Below, piece by piece: positions 1 through 4,546 of a stretch of DNA of 7,290 nucleotides. The DNA comes from an uncultured Mollicutes bacterium (lineage in GTDB: Bacteria > Bacillota_I > Bacilli_A > RFN20 > CAG-826). The translations under genes and the position numbers were made by a program. The stretch's first letter is position 1. Each line of letters starts with the position of its first letter. The notes under the pieces were generated by a model that was not told the origin of the DNA, ran no database searches, and was given only the letters and a program-made list of their open reading frames with translations. The stretch lies in NCBI GenBank assembly GCA_900550795.1, contig URTN01000038.1, positions 1 through 7,290 of the forward strand, in the 5' to 3' direction.

Positions 1-304
1 GAACAATAATTCTAATTCCATCAGCTTCAACTTGTGGATTAATTCCTAGATTTGCGGCGGAAATGCCAGCAGCAATAGCCTTTAAATCCTCTCTAGAATA
101 AGGCTTTACATAAAGTTGTCTTGGTTCAGGCATGGAAATAGAGCAAAGGGATGTAATATCCATCTTTTCTCCATAATAATCACACTTGACTCCATTGAGC
201 ATGGAAGGATTAGCCCTTCCAGATCTTAATTTTGCTAAGCCAGACGTAAAAGATTCGATAGTCTTTTGCATCTTCTCGCTAGCTTCTAATGTATATGCGT
301 CCAT
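1..304 (-). CDS. frr: Ribosome recycling factor, N-terminal part (cut by window edge)
   Basis: Ribosome recycling factor acts with EF-G to split the 70S post-termination complex and free the ribosome from mRNA. The first 101 residues are visible, about 55% of the usual length of roughly 185; the rest lies beyond the left edge. Family signatures seen are LRSGRANP (residues 26-33, in the first helix of the triple-helix domain), DYYG (42-45), PEPRQLYVKPY (59-69) at the domain II hinge, and NLGINP...ADGIRI (85-99). The start is ATG at 304-302, preceded by GAGGT at 310-314 with 5 bases of spacing. It follows pyrH after 24 bases with no visible promoter or terminator between them, so the two are probably co-transcribed, as is usual. 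No abnormality is seen in the visible part. Confidence 0.97.
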   Translation of the reverse strand, partial: MDAYTLEASEKMQKTIESFTSGLAKLRSGRANPSMLNGVKCDYYGEKMDITSLCSISMPEPRQLYVKPYSREDLKAIAAGISAANLGINPQVEADGIRIIV

Positions 305-328
305 AAATTACCTCGCTTATATATTCTA

Positions 329-1051
329 CTATTCTTTTGTAATAGTTGTACCTAACTCTTTATCAGTCAAGACCTTCATGAAATTAGACATATCATCCAT
401 ATTGAATACGCGGATGACAACACCAGTATTCTCAAGCATGGCAACTGCTGTTAAATCCATAACACCAAGTTTCTTTTCGACTATCTCACGGAAAGTTATC
501 TTCTTGATTAATTTGGCGTCTTTATTGACTCTAGGATCAGAATCATAAACCCCATCAACCCCATTTTTGGCCATCAATATGGCATCAGCATTTACTTCTA
601 GTGCCCTTAATGTTGCAGTTGTATCTGTTGTGAAGTATGGATTACCTGTACCTCCTGCAAAGATAGTAACCACTCCCCTATCTAAATAAGCAGCAGCTTT
701 CCTTCTAATATAAGGTTCGCATACTTGAGGGACATTAATTGAAGACATTACCCTGCATTCAATTCCAATTTCTTCTAATGAAGATTGGATAGCCAAAGCA
801 TTCATAATGGTTCCTAACATGCCCATATAGTCGGCAGTAGAATGTTCGATTCCAATCTTTTCGGCTAGGCGTCCTCTCCAGATGTTGCCGGCTCCGACAA
901 CAATGCCGACCTGGGTTCCTGTATCTAGAGTTTCCTTAACGACCTTAGCAACGCTTTTTAATTTATTAGCATCATAAATAAGCGAATTCTTTGGGTCAGA
1001 AAGAGATTCTCCAGAGAGTTTGATAATAACGCGTTTATACATACTTTCCAT
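329..1051 (-). CDS. pyrH: Uridylate kinase (UMP kinase)
   Basis: UMP kinase phosphorylates UMP to UDP with ATP in cytoplasmic pyrimidine nucleotide synthesis. It belongs to the amino-acid-kinase fold and works as a hexamer. The 240 residues match the usual length. Motifs seen are VIIKLSGE (8-15, phosphate binding), VVGAGNIWRGR (51-61), the GGTGNPYFTTDT stretch (133-144, nucleotide binding), NGVDGVYDSDP (163-173) and MDLTA (198-202). The start chosen is ATG at 1051-1049, because GGAG at 1059-1062 sits 7 bases upstream and the protein then begins at the conserved first strand. A longer frame opening at 1138 would start inside the insertion sequence and has no family support. An ATG three codons further in (MYKRVII) is possible but has the poorer ribosome site. 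In ancestral order pyrH followed tsf; the insertion sequence now separates them, and a promoter at 1070-1097 probably drives pyrH-frr. Confidence 0.97.
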   Translation of the reverse strand: MESMYKRVIIKLSGESLSDPKNSLIYDANKLKSVAKVVKETLDTGTQVGIVVGAGNIWRGRLAEKIGIEHSTADYMGMLGTIMNALAIQSSLEEIGIECRVMSSINVPQVCEPYIRRKAAAYLDRGVVTIFAGGTGNPYFTTDTTATLRALEVNADAILMAKNGVDGVYDSDPRVNKDAKLIKKITFREIVEKKLGVMDLTAVAMLENTGVVIRVFNMDDMSNFMKVLTDKELGTTITKE

Positions 1052-1069
1052 GAATTTTCTCCGTTCCTT

Positions 1070-1097
1070 ATTATATAGAAATAATACGTAATGGCTA
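1070..1097 (-). promoter_or_regulatory. Candidate sigma-A promoter for pyrH-frr
   Basis: On the minus strand, TAGCCA (1097-1092, 4 of 6 matches to TTGACA) lies 16 bases before a perfect TATAAT (1075-1070). Transcription would begin near 1064, giving a leader of about 13 bases that contains the pyrH ribosome site. The promoter lies downstream of the T-tract of the old tsf terminator, which fits a separate pyrH-frr transcription unit. It is untouched by the insertion sequence, whose end is 14 bases away. The call rests on sequence match only. Confidence 0.5.
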
Positions 1098-1098
1098 G

Positions 1099-1105
1099 AA
1101 AAAAA
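1099..1105 (-). terminator. Orphaned T-tract of the split tsf terminator
   Basis: Seven consecutive Ts on the minus strand (the A-run at 1099-1105) directly abut the CACGC of the left direct repeat. Joined to the stem at 2525-2548 they would make a complete intrinsic terminator. The insertion sequence now separates stem and tract by about 1.4 kb, so this tract can no longer act with that stem. The last T is shared with the AGCGTG repeat at 1105-1110. Confidence 0.7.
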
Positions 1106-1110
1106 GCGTG
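1105..1110. repeat. Target-site duplication, left copy (AGCGTG)
   Basis: AGCGTG directly abuts the left terminal inverted repeat and recurs in the same orientation at 2525-2530, directly abutting the right one. Exactly six bases match; the seventh differs on either side. Collapsing the two copies rebuilds a credible terminator, which supports a true duplication rather than a chance match. Confidence 0.8.
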
Positions 1111-1133
1111 GATAGCGTTTCATGAATGTAGGT
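1111..1133 (+). repeat. Left terminal inverted repeat of the insertion sequence
   Basis: It reads GAT-AG-CGTTTC-ATG-AATGTAGGT. The reverse complement of the right end reads GAT-TC-CGTTTC-TTT-AATGTAGGT. Mismatches fall at positions 4, 5, 12 and 14 only. The inner end overlaps the candidate transposase -35 box (1132-1137) by two bases, so transposase bound here could block its own promoter (inference). Confidence 0.85.
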
Positions 1134-1161
1134 AACAAAAAAATGGAAGTTCATCTATAAT
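1132..1161 (+). promoter_or_regulatory. Candidate transposase promoter
   Basis: A perfect TATAAT lies at 1156-1161, with GTAACA (1132-1137, 4 of 6 matches to TTGACA) 18 bases upstream. Transcription would start near 1169-1170, giving a leader of about 25 bases that carries the ribosome site GGAGG. The 18-base spacer contains the upstream arm of the ribosome-site hairpin (1143-1152), so RNA from this promoter would not include that arm. It is divergent from the pyrH promoter across the left inverted repeat. Confidence 0.55.
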
Positions 1162-1196
1162 GTTTTTTGACCACAACACAAAGGAGGAACTTCCAT
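1143..1196 (+). promoter_or_regulatory. Foldback hairpin that can sequester the transposase ribosome site and start
   Basis: ATGGAAGTTC (1143-1152) is the exact reverse complement of GAACTTCCAT (1187-1196). After one A-G mismatch the pairing continues with TCT (1154-1156) against GGA (1183-1185), including one wobble. The 3' arm covers the whole GGAGG ribosome site (1183-1187) and the first two bases of the ATG at 1195. Only read-through RNA starting upstream of 1143 could form it, because the element's own promoter fires inside the loop. Known elements such as IS10 and IS50 limit expression from outside transcripts in this way; applying that role here is inference. Confidence 0.75.
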
Positions 1197-2466
1197 GGAC
1201 ATTATACCAACAAACACGTCCACGTTCGAGGGTCTTGTTTCGAAATATGCCGTAGACGCGAAGAAATCGGCATTGGAAAACCTTGCCGCCTGGCTGGAGA
1301 GGATGGATGCCATGCTATATAGCATGAAGCCGTACTACCTTAAGGTAGTTAGGGTCCAGAGGAGGACGGTGCTCACCACAATTGGCCTGCTCTCGTTCAG
1401 GAGGCGCTACTACCAGAACGAGATGGATGGCGGCTATGTCTGCCTCCTTGACTCGGTGATAAAGATACCGAGGAGGGTAAAGGTGCTGGACGAGGTGAAG
1501 TACCAGGCGATAAGGGCCGCATGCGAGATGAGCTACGAGAAGGCCGGGCGCTACGGGTCGGAGATTGGATATCCAATCTCGAAGTCGACGGTATGCCGCG
1601 CCATAAAGAAGCTTACGCTGGAAGCCGTCGCCAACCCTGCCCTTAAGGGCAACGGCTCGGTGGTCCACCTCCAGATTGACGAGAAATTCCTCAACATGCT
1701 CGGCTCCAAGAACAAGAAAAAGCTCTACACGGCAACGATATTCAAGGGCAGGGAGGAAATCGGCGCCCAGGGGAAGATGAGGCTGGTGAACAGGAAGATA
1801 ATGTCATCGACGAAGCTAAAGGAGCTGTTTGCCAAAATCAATCGCTGCCTGGCCACATACTACAAGCTCGGCAGCGACGATACCATCTATGTCTCCGGGG
1901 ACCTTGCCACGTACATCCAGAACTCCCCCGAAAGGGTAATCGTGTGCAAGGCGGTATACGTACCTGACAAGTTCCACATAAAGTCCCCGCTGGAGAAGGA
2001 GCTTGGGCTGAAGGCCAGCGACGAGGAGCTGAACGATCCGTCGTACATGGATTCGCTCATAGCCAAGATAGAGGGGGACGGGGAGCTCATGGGCATAGAG
2101 GGCCTGTCAAAGATAGCAAAGCTATACAGGGCCAACAACGGCATATTCAAGCCATACCTGGAAAGCAGTTACGACGGTTGTTCGCAGGAGGGCATGAACT
2201 CCCATTACTACAGCCCAAGGTTCGACAGTGTATGCAACAAGTTCAAGCCCGAGACCATAGAGAAGATTGCCTCAATGATTGAGGCAGGCGAGAACGGCGA
2301 GAGCATGAAGGCGACAATCGGGAAGAAGAGCTACTACGAGGAACCGAACCTGCAGCTTGGTGGATTCAGGTCAGAGCTGGAAAGGTATGACATAGACAAG
2401 AGAAGCATGAACCCTTCCATGAGGGAATTCATGAACACTATTGAATATGGAGATAAGGTGTATTAG
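1195..2466 (+). CDS. Transposase, UPF0236/ISLre2-like family
   Basis: This 423-aa protein would cut and join the ends of the insertion sequence that carries it. Family recognition rests on a string of characteristic blocks: RRTVLTTIGLLSFRRRYY (56-73, the usual early T-x-G-x-x-x-x-R-R-x-Y block), YVCLLDS (81-87), a putative helix-turn-helix SKSTVCRAIKK (129-139), HLQIDEKF (158-165), IYVSGD (231-236), VPDKFH (256-261) and CSQEGMNSHYYSPR (329-342). A plausible DDE catalytic set is D162, D236 and E332, assigned from motif context, not from an alignment. The ATG at 1195 has AAGGAGG at 1181-1187, 7 bases upstream. The C-terminus ends cleanly 36 bases before the right inverted repeat. The gene is GC-rich with AGG and ATA codons, unlike its neighbours, and holds five long palindromes. 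Length and motifs look complete and no frameshift is seen. Confidence 0.88.
   Translation: MDIIPTNTSTFEGLVSKYAVDAKKSALENLAAWLERMDAMLYSMKPYYLKVVRVQRRTVLTTIGLLSFRRRYYQNEMDGGYVCLLDSVIKIPRRVKVLDEVKYQAIRAACEMSYEKAGRYGSEIGYPISKSTVCRAIKKLTLEAVANPALKGNGSVVHLQIDEKFLNMLGSKNKKKLYTATIFKGREEIGAQGKMRLVNRKIMSSTKLKELFAKINRCLATYYKLGSDDTIYVSGDLATYIQNSPERVIVCKAVYVPDKFHIKSPLEKELGLKASDEELNDPSYMDSLIAKIEGDGELMGIEGLSKIAKLYRANNGIFKPYLESSYDGCSQEGMNSHYYSPRFDSVCNKFKPETIEKIASMIEAGENGESMKATIGKKSYYEEPNLQLGGFRSELERYDIDKRSMNPSMREFMNTIEYGDKVY
1311..1326. repeat. Perfect 16-bp palindrome in the transposase gene
   Basis: CATGCTAT is followed directly by its reverse complement, with no spacer. It covers codons 39-44. It is one of five such palindromes in this gene and lies only 7 bases before the next one. 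Confidence 0.95.
1334..1349. repeat. Perfect 16-bp palindrome in the transposase gene
   Basis: ACTACCTT is followed directly by its reverse complement, centred on TTAA, across codons 47-52. Together with 1311-1326 it could form two adjacent hairpins in the mRNA or a pair of cruciforms in DNA. Confidence 0.95.
1391..1423 (+). repeat. Stem-loop with 8-bp arms in the transposase gene
   Basis: TCTCGTTC (1391-1398) is complementary to GAACGAGA (1416-1423). Two more G-C pairs follow after one A-A mismatch (1400-1401 with 1413-1414). The apical loop is then 11 bases. Confidence 0.7.
1558..1582. repeat. Perfect 20-bp palindrome (1561-1580), extended by a bulged base
   Basis: GAGATTGGAT at 1561-1570 is followed by its exact reverse complement at 1571-1580, coding residues 123-129 just before the putative helix-turn-helix. 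If G1560 is bulged, T1558-A1582 and C1559-G1581 add two more pairs. A perfect 20-bp palindrome is expected about once per million random positions. Confidence 0.95.
1623..1657 (+). repeat. Compound hairpin: 14-bp palindrome nested in a second helix
   Basis: The inner part TGCCCTTAAGGGCA (1638-1651) is a perfect palindrome centred on TTAA. Immediately 3' of it, ACGGCT (1652-1657) pairs with AGCCGT (1623-1628), leaving a 9-base bulge on the 5' side. The two helices could stack coaxially into one long stem. Confidence 0.8.
1842..1877 (+). repeat. Stem-loop with 8-bp arms in the transposase gene
   Basis: TCGCTGCC (1842-1849) is complementary to GGCAGCGA (1870-1877), with a 20-base loop. It is less striking than the loopless palindromes, and the long loop makes chance more plausible. 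Confidence 0.55.
2100..2133 (+). repeat. Bulged stem-loop in the transposase gene
   Basis: ATAGC-AAA-GCTAT (2113-2125) forms a tight apical hairpin. CCTGT (2103-2107) pairs with ACAGG (2126-2130) directly below it on the 3' side, with a 5-base bulge CAAAG on the 5' side. Two more G-C pairs (2100-2101 with 2132-2133) follow after a mismatch. Confidence 0.75.
2268..2286. repeat. Perfect 19-bp palindrome with one central base
   Basis: TGCCTCAAT and its exact reverse complement flank a single G at 2277, across codons 358-364. The arms are 9 bp each. Confidence 0.95.
2406..2433 (+). repeat. Stem-loop near the end of the transposase gene
   Basis: CATGAA-CCCT (2406-2415) pairs with AGGG (2422-2425) and TTCATG (2428-2433), with a 2-base AA bulge on the 3' arm and a 6-base loop. 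That gives ten base pairs in total. Confidence 0.75.
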
Positions 2467-2486
2467 ATTAACATAGTCAAAAGCAT

Positions 2487-2504
2487 GGTGAACCAAGATT
2501 CACC
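2487..2504. repeat. Hairpin just inside the right end of the element
   Basis: GGTGAA (2487-2492) is complementary to TTCACC (2499-2504), with a 6-base loop, and overlaps the inner three bases of the right inverted repeat. On the minus strand it is followed by ATGCTTTT, so it might weakly stop host transcripts entering the element from tsf. The T-run is short and this role is uncertain. Confidence 0.5.
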
Positions 2505-2524
2505 TACATTAAAGAAACGGAATC
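2502..2524 (-). repeat. Right terminal inverted repeat of the insertion sequence
   Basis: It pairs with 1111-1133 at 19 of 23 positions. The innermost nine bases (ACCTACATT, 2502-2510) and the block GAAACG (2514-2519) match perfectly. It ends directly at the AGCGTG repeat. Confidence 0.85.
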
Positions 2525-2530
2525 AGCGTG
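2525..2530. repeat. Target-site duplication, right copy (AGCGTG)
   Basis: This is the second copy of the six bases at 1105-1110. It is also the 3' arm (as CACGCT on the minus strand) of the tsf terminator stem, so the duplicated target was the base of that hairpin. Confidence 0.8.
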
Positions 2531-2548
2531 CCCGCAAGGAACACGCTT
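2525..2548 (-). terminator. Stem of the tsf terminator, now separated from its T-tract
   Basis: Read on the minus strand, AGCGTG (2547-2542) pairs with CACGCT (2530-2525). Two wobble pairs and a C-G pair continue the stem inward, leaving a 5-base loop. The stem starts 13 bases after the tsf stop codon. Before insertion it ran straight into seven Ts, making a classic intrinsic terminator. After insertion the next bases are GATTCCGTTTCTTT from the element, a much poorer T-tract, so termination is probably weakened (inference). Confidence 0.75.
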
Positions 2549-2560
2549 AACCTAATTTAA

Positions 2561-3400
2561 TTATTCGGCTTTCTTTTCGATGCCTTCGCCAACGTGATAC
2601 ATGACGAATTTAATCATTTCGACACCGTTTTCCTTTAAGGCTTGGGCAACGGTCTTTGTATCATCATAGACGAATGGTTGTTCTAATAAGCAAGAAGCAG
2701 AAAGGACTTTCTTGACTTTGTTCTTGATGATGTTTTCCTTAACAGCTTCTGGCTTGGAGGCTAACTTTTCATCAGTAGCAACTTCATTTCTAGCGATTTC
2801 GGTTTCTCTTTCAACTATTTCGGCTGGAACTTCATCCATGGAGAGATAGGTTGGGTTAGCAGAAACAACATTCATGGCAAATCCTTTGTTTAGATCGCCA
2901 CAATCCTTAGAAAGCAAGACCAAGGCAGCAATTTTGCCTTGTCCGTGGCTATATTGTCCAAATACTTGTCCTTCCTTGGCATCAACTACTTCGAAGCGAC
3001 GGATAACAAACTTTTCGCCCATGGCAATGGTAGCATCACCAAATAGGTCTTTTGTTAATTCGGTAGCTTCTTCGACACTAGTTGGATTATTTTCAAGAAT
3101 CTTGTGGGTAACATTAGCGACAAATTCGTGGAATTTATCAGAAGATGAGACGAAGTCGGTTTCGCAATTGACTTCGACAATAGCGGCACGGTTGCACTTG
3201 GTGCAGATTTCAATATTGGCTAAGCCTTCAGCAGCGACTCTTCCAGCTTTGGACGCAGCTTTGGCAATACCTTTTTCACGAAGGATATCGATGGCTTTTT
3301 CAACATCTCCATCAGCTTCGACAAGGGCTTTCTTGCAATCCATGATACCGGCACCGGTACGGACGTTGAGATCTTTAATTTGAGCAACTGTAACAGCCAT
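2561..3400 (-). CDS. tsf: Elongation factor Ts
   Basis: EF-Ts is the guanine nucleotide exchange factor that recycles EF-Tu-GDP during translation elongation. Its 279 residues match the usual length (about 280-295). The N-terminal UBA-like domain holds the signature LNVRTGAGIMDCKKALVEADGD (11-32). The core carries CETDFV (79-84), whose TDFV motif contacts the EF-Tu G domain, then YSHGQGKIAAL (150-160), and LLEQPFVYDD (238-247) at the C-terminal end. The ATG at 3400-3398 has AAGGAG at 3408-3413, which lies inside the last rpsB codons. Only two bases separate the rpsB stop from this ATG, so translation is probably coupled. The gene is followed by a terminator stem that an insertion sequence has parted from its T-tract. 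Confidence 0.98.
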   Translation of the reverse strand: MAVTVAQIKDLNVRTGAGIMDCKKALVEADGDVEKAIDILREKGIAKAASKAGRVAAEGLANIEICTKCNRAAIVEVNCETDFVSSSDKFHEFVANVTHKILENNPTSVEEATELTKDLFGDATIAMGEKFVIRRFEVVDAKEGQVFGQYSHGQGKIAALVLLSKDCGDLNKGFAMNVVSANPTYLSMDEVPAEIVERETEIARNEVATDEKLASKPEAVKENIIKNKVKKVLSASCLLEQPFVYDDTKTVAQALKENGVEMIKFVMYHVGEGIEKKAE

Positions 3401-3402
3401 TT

Positions 3403-4431
3403 TTATTCTCCTTCTTTTTTGCTTTCTACTGGAGCTTCTTCTTTTTTGGCGCCTTCGGCTTCAGCTTTCTTAGCAGCATATCTTGCTTTGCGTTCGGCTT
3501 GGGCTTTGTTATAGCGTTCTTCCCTGGCTTTTCTTGCAGCTCTAACGGCAGCGCGGTGTTGTTCAGCGGCAACATCGGCTACGTGAACAGCATCATCCAT
3601 GGTAGCTTCGGCTTCAGTATCGACAGTATAGGCAATTTCGGTTAATCCATCTTCGAAACGAGCTTCAACAGCAGCGTCGGCCAAGACACCAACGATTAAT
3701 TTGATAGCAGAGGTAGCATCGTTATTGGATGGGATTGGGAAGTCGACAGTATCTGGGTCATCGGAAGTATCGCAGATGGCAAATACTGGGATGTTAAGCT
3801 TGTGGGCTTCTAAAACAGCATTATGTTCAACGGTTGGGTCAACTAAGACAATGGCGTTTGGAAGCTTTCTCATTTCCTTGATACCTTCAAGGTTCTTTTG
3901 AAGCTTAGCATATTCTTTCTTTAATAAGGCAACTTCCTTCTTTGGGAGTTTGTCCATGGAACCATCGGCCATAGAGGTTTCGAGTTCCTTTAATCTCTTT
4001 AAGCGTAATTGGATGGTACGGAAGTTAGTTAATGTTCCACCTAACCATCTATTGGTGATATAGAAGGAGCCGGAACGGACAGCTTCATCGATAACGATTT
4101 GTTGAGATTGTGGTTTGGTACCGACAAATAAGACTTTTCCGCCGCGTTCGACAATACTCTTAAGGGCATTATAGGAAGCGTTAACTCTTTCGACGGTCTT
4201 AGCAAGATCGATGATGTAGATGCCATTTCTTGCGCCATAGATGAATTTGCTCATCTTTGGGTTCCATCTTCTGGTTTGATGTCCGAAATGGACACCGGCC
4301 TCAAGGCACTTTCTCATAGTGAGAATTGGGGCGTTCTTGTCGTGCATGACTTGAGCCATGACGTTTTCGACTTCGGTTGTGGCTGGAGCAGCTTCTTCGA
4401 CTGCTTCGGTTTTGATTACTTCGTCACTCAT
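3403..4431 (-). CDS. rpsB: Ribosomal protein uS2 (S2) with long N- and C-terminal extensions
   Basis: uS2 is a late-assembling protein of the 30S subunit that binds near bS1 and the mRNA exit side. The conserved core spans about residues 36-258: LEAGVHFGHQTRRWNPKM (43-60), FIYGARNGIYIIDL (63-76), VLFVGTKPQ (100-108), TNRWLGGTLTNF (126-137), PNAIVLVDP (191-199), NIPVFAICDTSDDPDTVDFPIP (213-234) and NNDATSAIKLI (236-246). At 342 residues it is well above the usual 230-260. About 35 acidic, Ala-rich residues precede the core, and about 84 residues follow it, of which the last 55 or so are Ala/Lys/Arg/Glu-rich and probably helical. The ATG at 4431-4429 is supported by GGAGGT at 4440-4445, 8 bases upstream; the internal Met25 has no ribosome site, so the N-terminal extension appears real. 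It is co-transcribed with tsf. Confidence 0.97.
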   Translation of the reverse strand: MSDEVIKTEAVEEAAPATTEVENVMAQVMHDKNAPILTMRKCLEAGVHFGHQTRRWNPKMSKFIYGARNGIYIIDLAKTVERVNASYNALKSIVERGGKVLFVGTKPQSQQIVIDEAVRSGSFYITNRWLGGTLTNFRTIQLRLKRLKELETSMADGSMDKLPKKEVALLKKEYAKLQKNLEGIKEMRKLPNAIVLVDPTVEHNAVLEAHKLNIPVFAICDTSDDPDTVDFPIPSNNDATSAIKLIVGVLADAAVEARFEDGLTEIAYTVDTEAEATMDDAVHVADVAAEQHRAAVRAARKAREERYNKAQAERKARYAAKKAEAEGAKKEEAPVESKKEGE

Positions 4432-4447
4432 CTTTGGTGACCTCCAT
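4424..4447 (-). CDS. Possible 7-codon leader peptide overlapping the rpsB start
   Basis: On the minus strand an ATG at 4447-4445 opens the frame MEVTKDE and stops with TGA at 4426-4424, overlapping the rpsB start region by 8 bases in a different frame. GGAGGAGG (4464-4457) lies 9 bases upstream, a stronger ribosome site than the one rpsB itself uses. The rpsB ribosome site lies inside this small frame. Ribosomes ending at the TGA would sit on the rpsB ATG, which could couple or tune rpsB translation. No homology can be claimed for so short a peptide. Confidence 0.4.
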   Translation of the reverse strand: MEVTKDE

Positions 4448-4460
4448 TTGTTTTTTCCTC

Positions 4461-4517
4461 CTCCGCTTCTGACAAACGACCACCTATTTCTAGGAACAAG
4501 GCTTTGAATTCACGGAG
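4461..4517 (-). promoter_or_regulatory. Possible structured leader upstream of rpsB
   Basis: In the leader RNA, CUCCG (4517-4513) can pair with CGGAG (4465-4461), the latter overlapping the ribosome site of the small upstream frame. Between them CCUA-GAAA-UAGG (ending in GG) forms a short hairpin with a GNRA-type loop at 4484-4495. Ribosomal protein leaders often carry autoregulatory structures, and uS2 controls rpsB-tsf through its leader in gammaproteobacteria. Whether this one works is unknown; the helices are short. Confidence 0.25.
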
Positions 4518-4546
4518 TGTGTATTGGCTAGCAAGAGCCGAAAGAA

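Larger units (their letters stand above)
1111..2524 (+). mobile_element. Insertion sequence, UPF0236/ISLre2-like, apparently complete (1414 bp)
   Basis: The element has imperfect 23-bp terminal inverted repeats (19 of 23 positions identical), a 6-bp flanking direct repeat and one full-length transposase gene on the plus strand, opposite to the host operon. Family placement rests on the transposase. The interior is visibly richer in GC than the host: sampled 60-base lines ran 43-65% inside against 30-42% in the neighbouring genes. The transposase also favours AGG for Arg and ATA for Ile. These suggest arrival from another lineage, with little time for drift. It sits between the stem and T-tract of the terminator after tsf, between two essential genes, without touching either coding region. 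Nothing is visibly broken, so it may still be active. Confidence 0.9.

Noticed and set aside
186..548. 120-codon open frame on the plus strand across frr and pyrH
   Set aside because: It is antisense to two recognised genes and spans their junction; no motif or ribosome site supports it.
1052..1138. Longer N-terminus for pyrH starting at 1138
   Set aside because: It would begin inside the insertion sequence, has no family counterpart, and the ATG at 1051 has a proper ribosome site.
1315..1668. 117-codon open frame on the minus strand within the transposase gene
   Set aside because: It is antisense to a well-recognised transposase, has no ribosome site support and no family motif; open frames are common opposite GC-rich coding sequence.
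1887..2150. 87-codon open frame on the minus strand within the transposase gene
   Set aside because: Low-complexity Ser/Pro-rich shadow of the transposase with no recognisable domain.
2874..3383. 169-codon open frame on the plus strand
   Set aside because: It lies wholly antisense to tsf, which has full family support.
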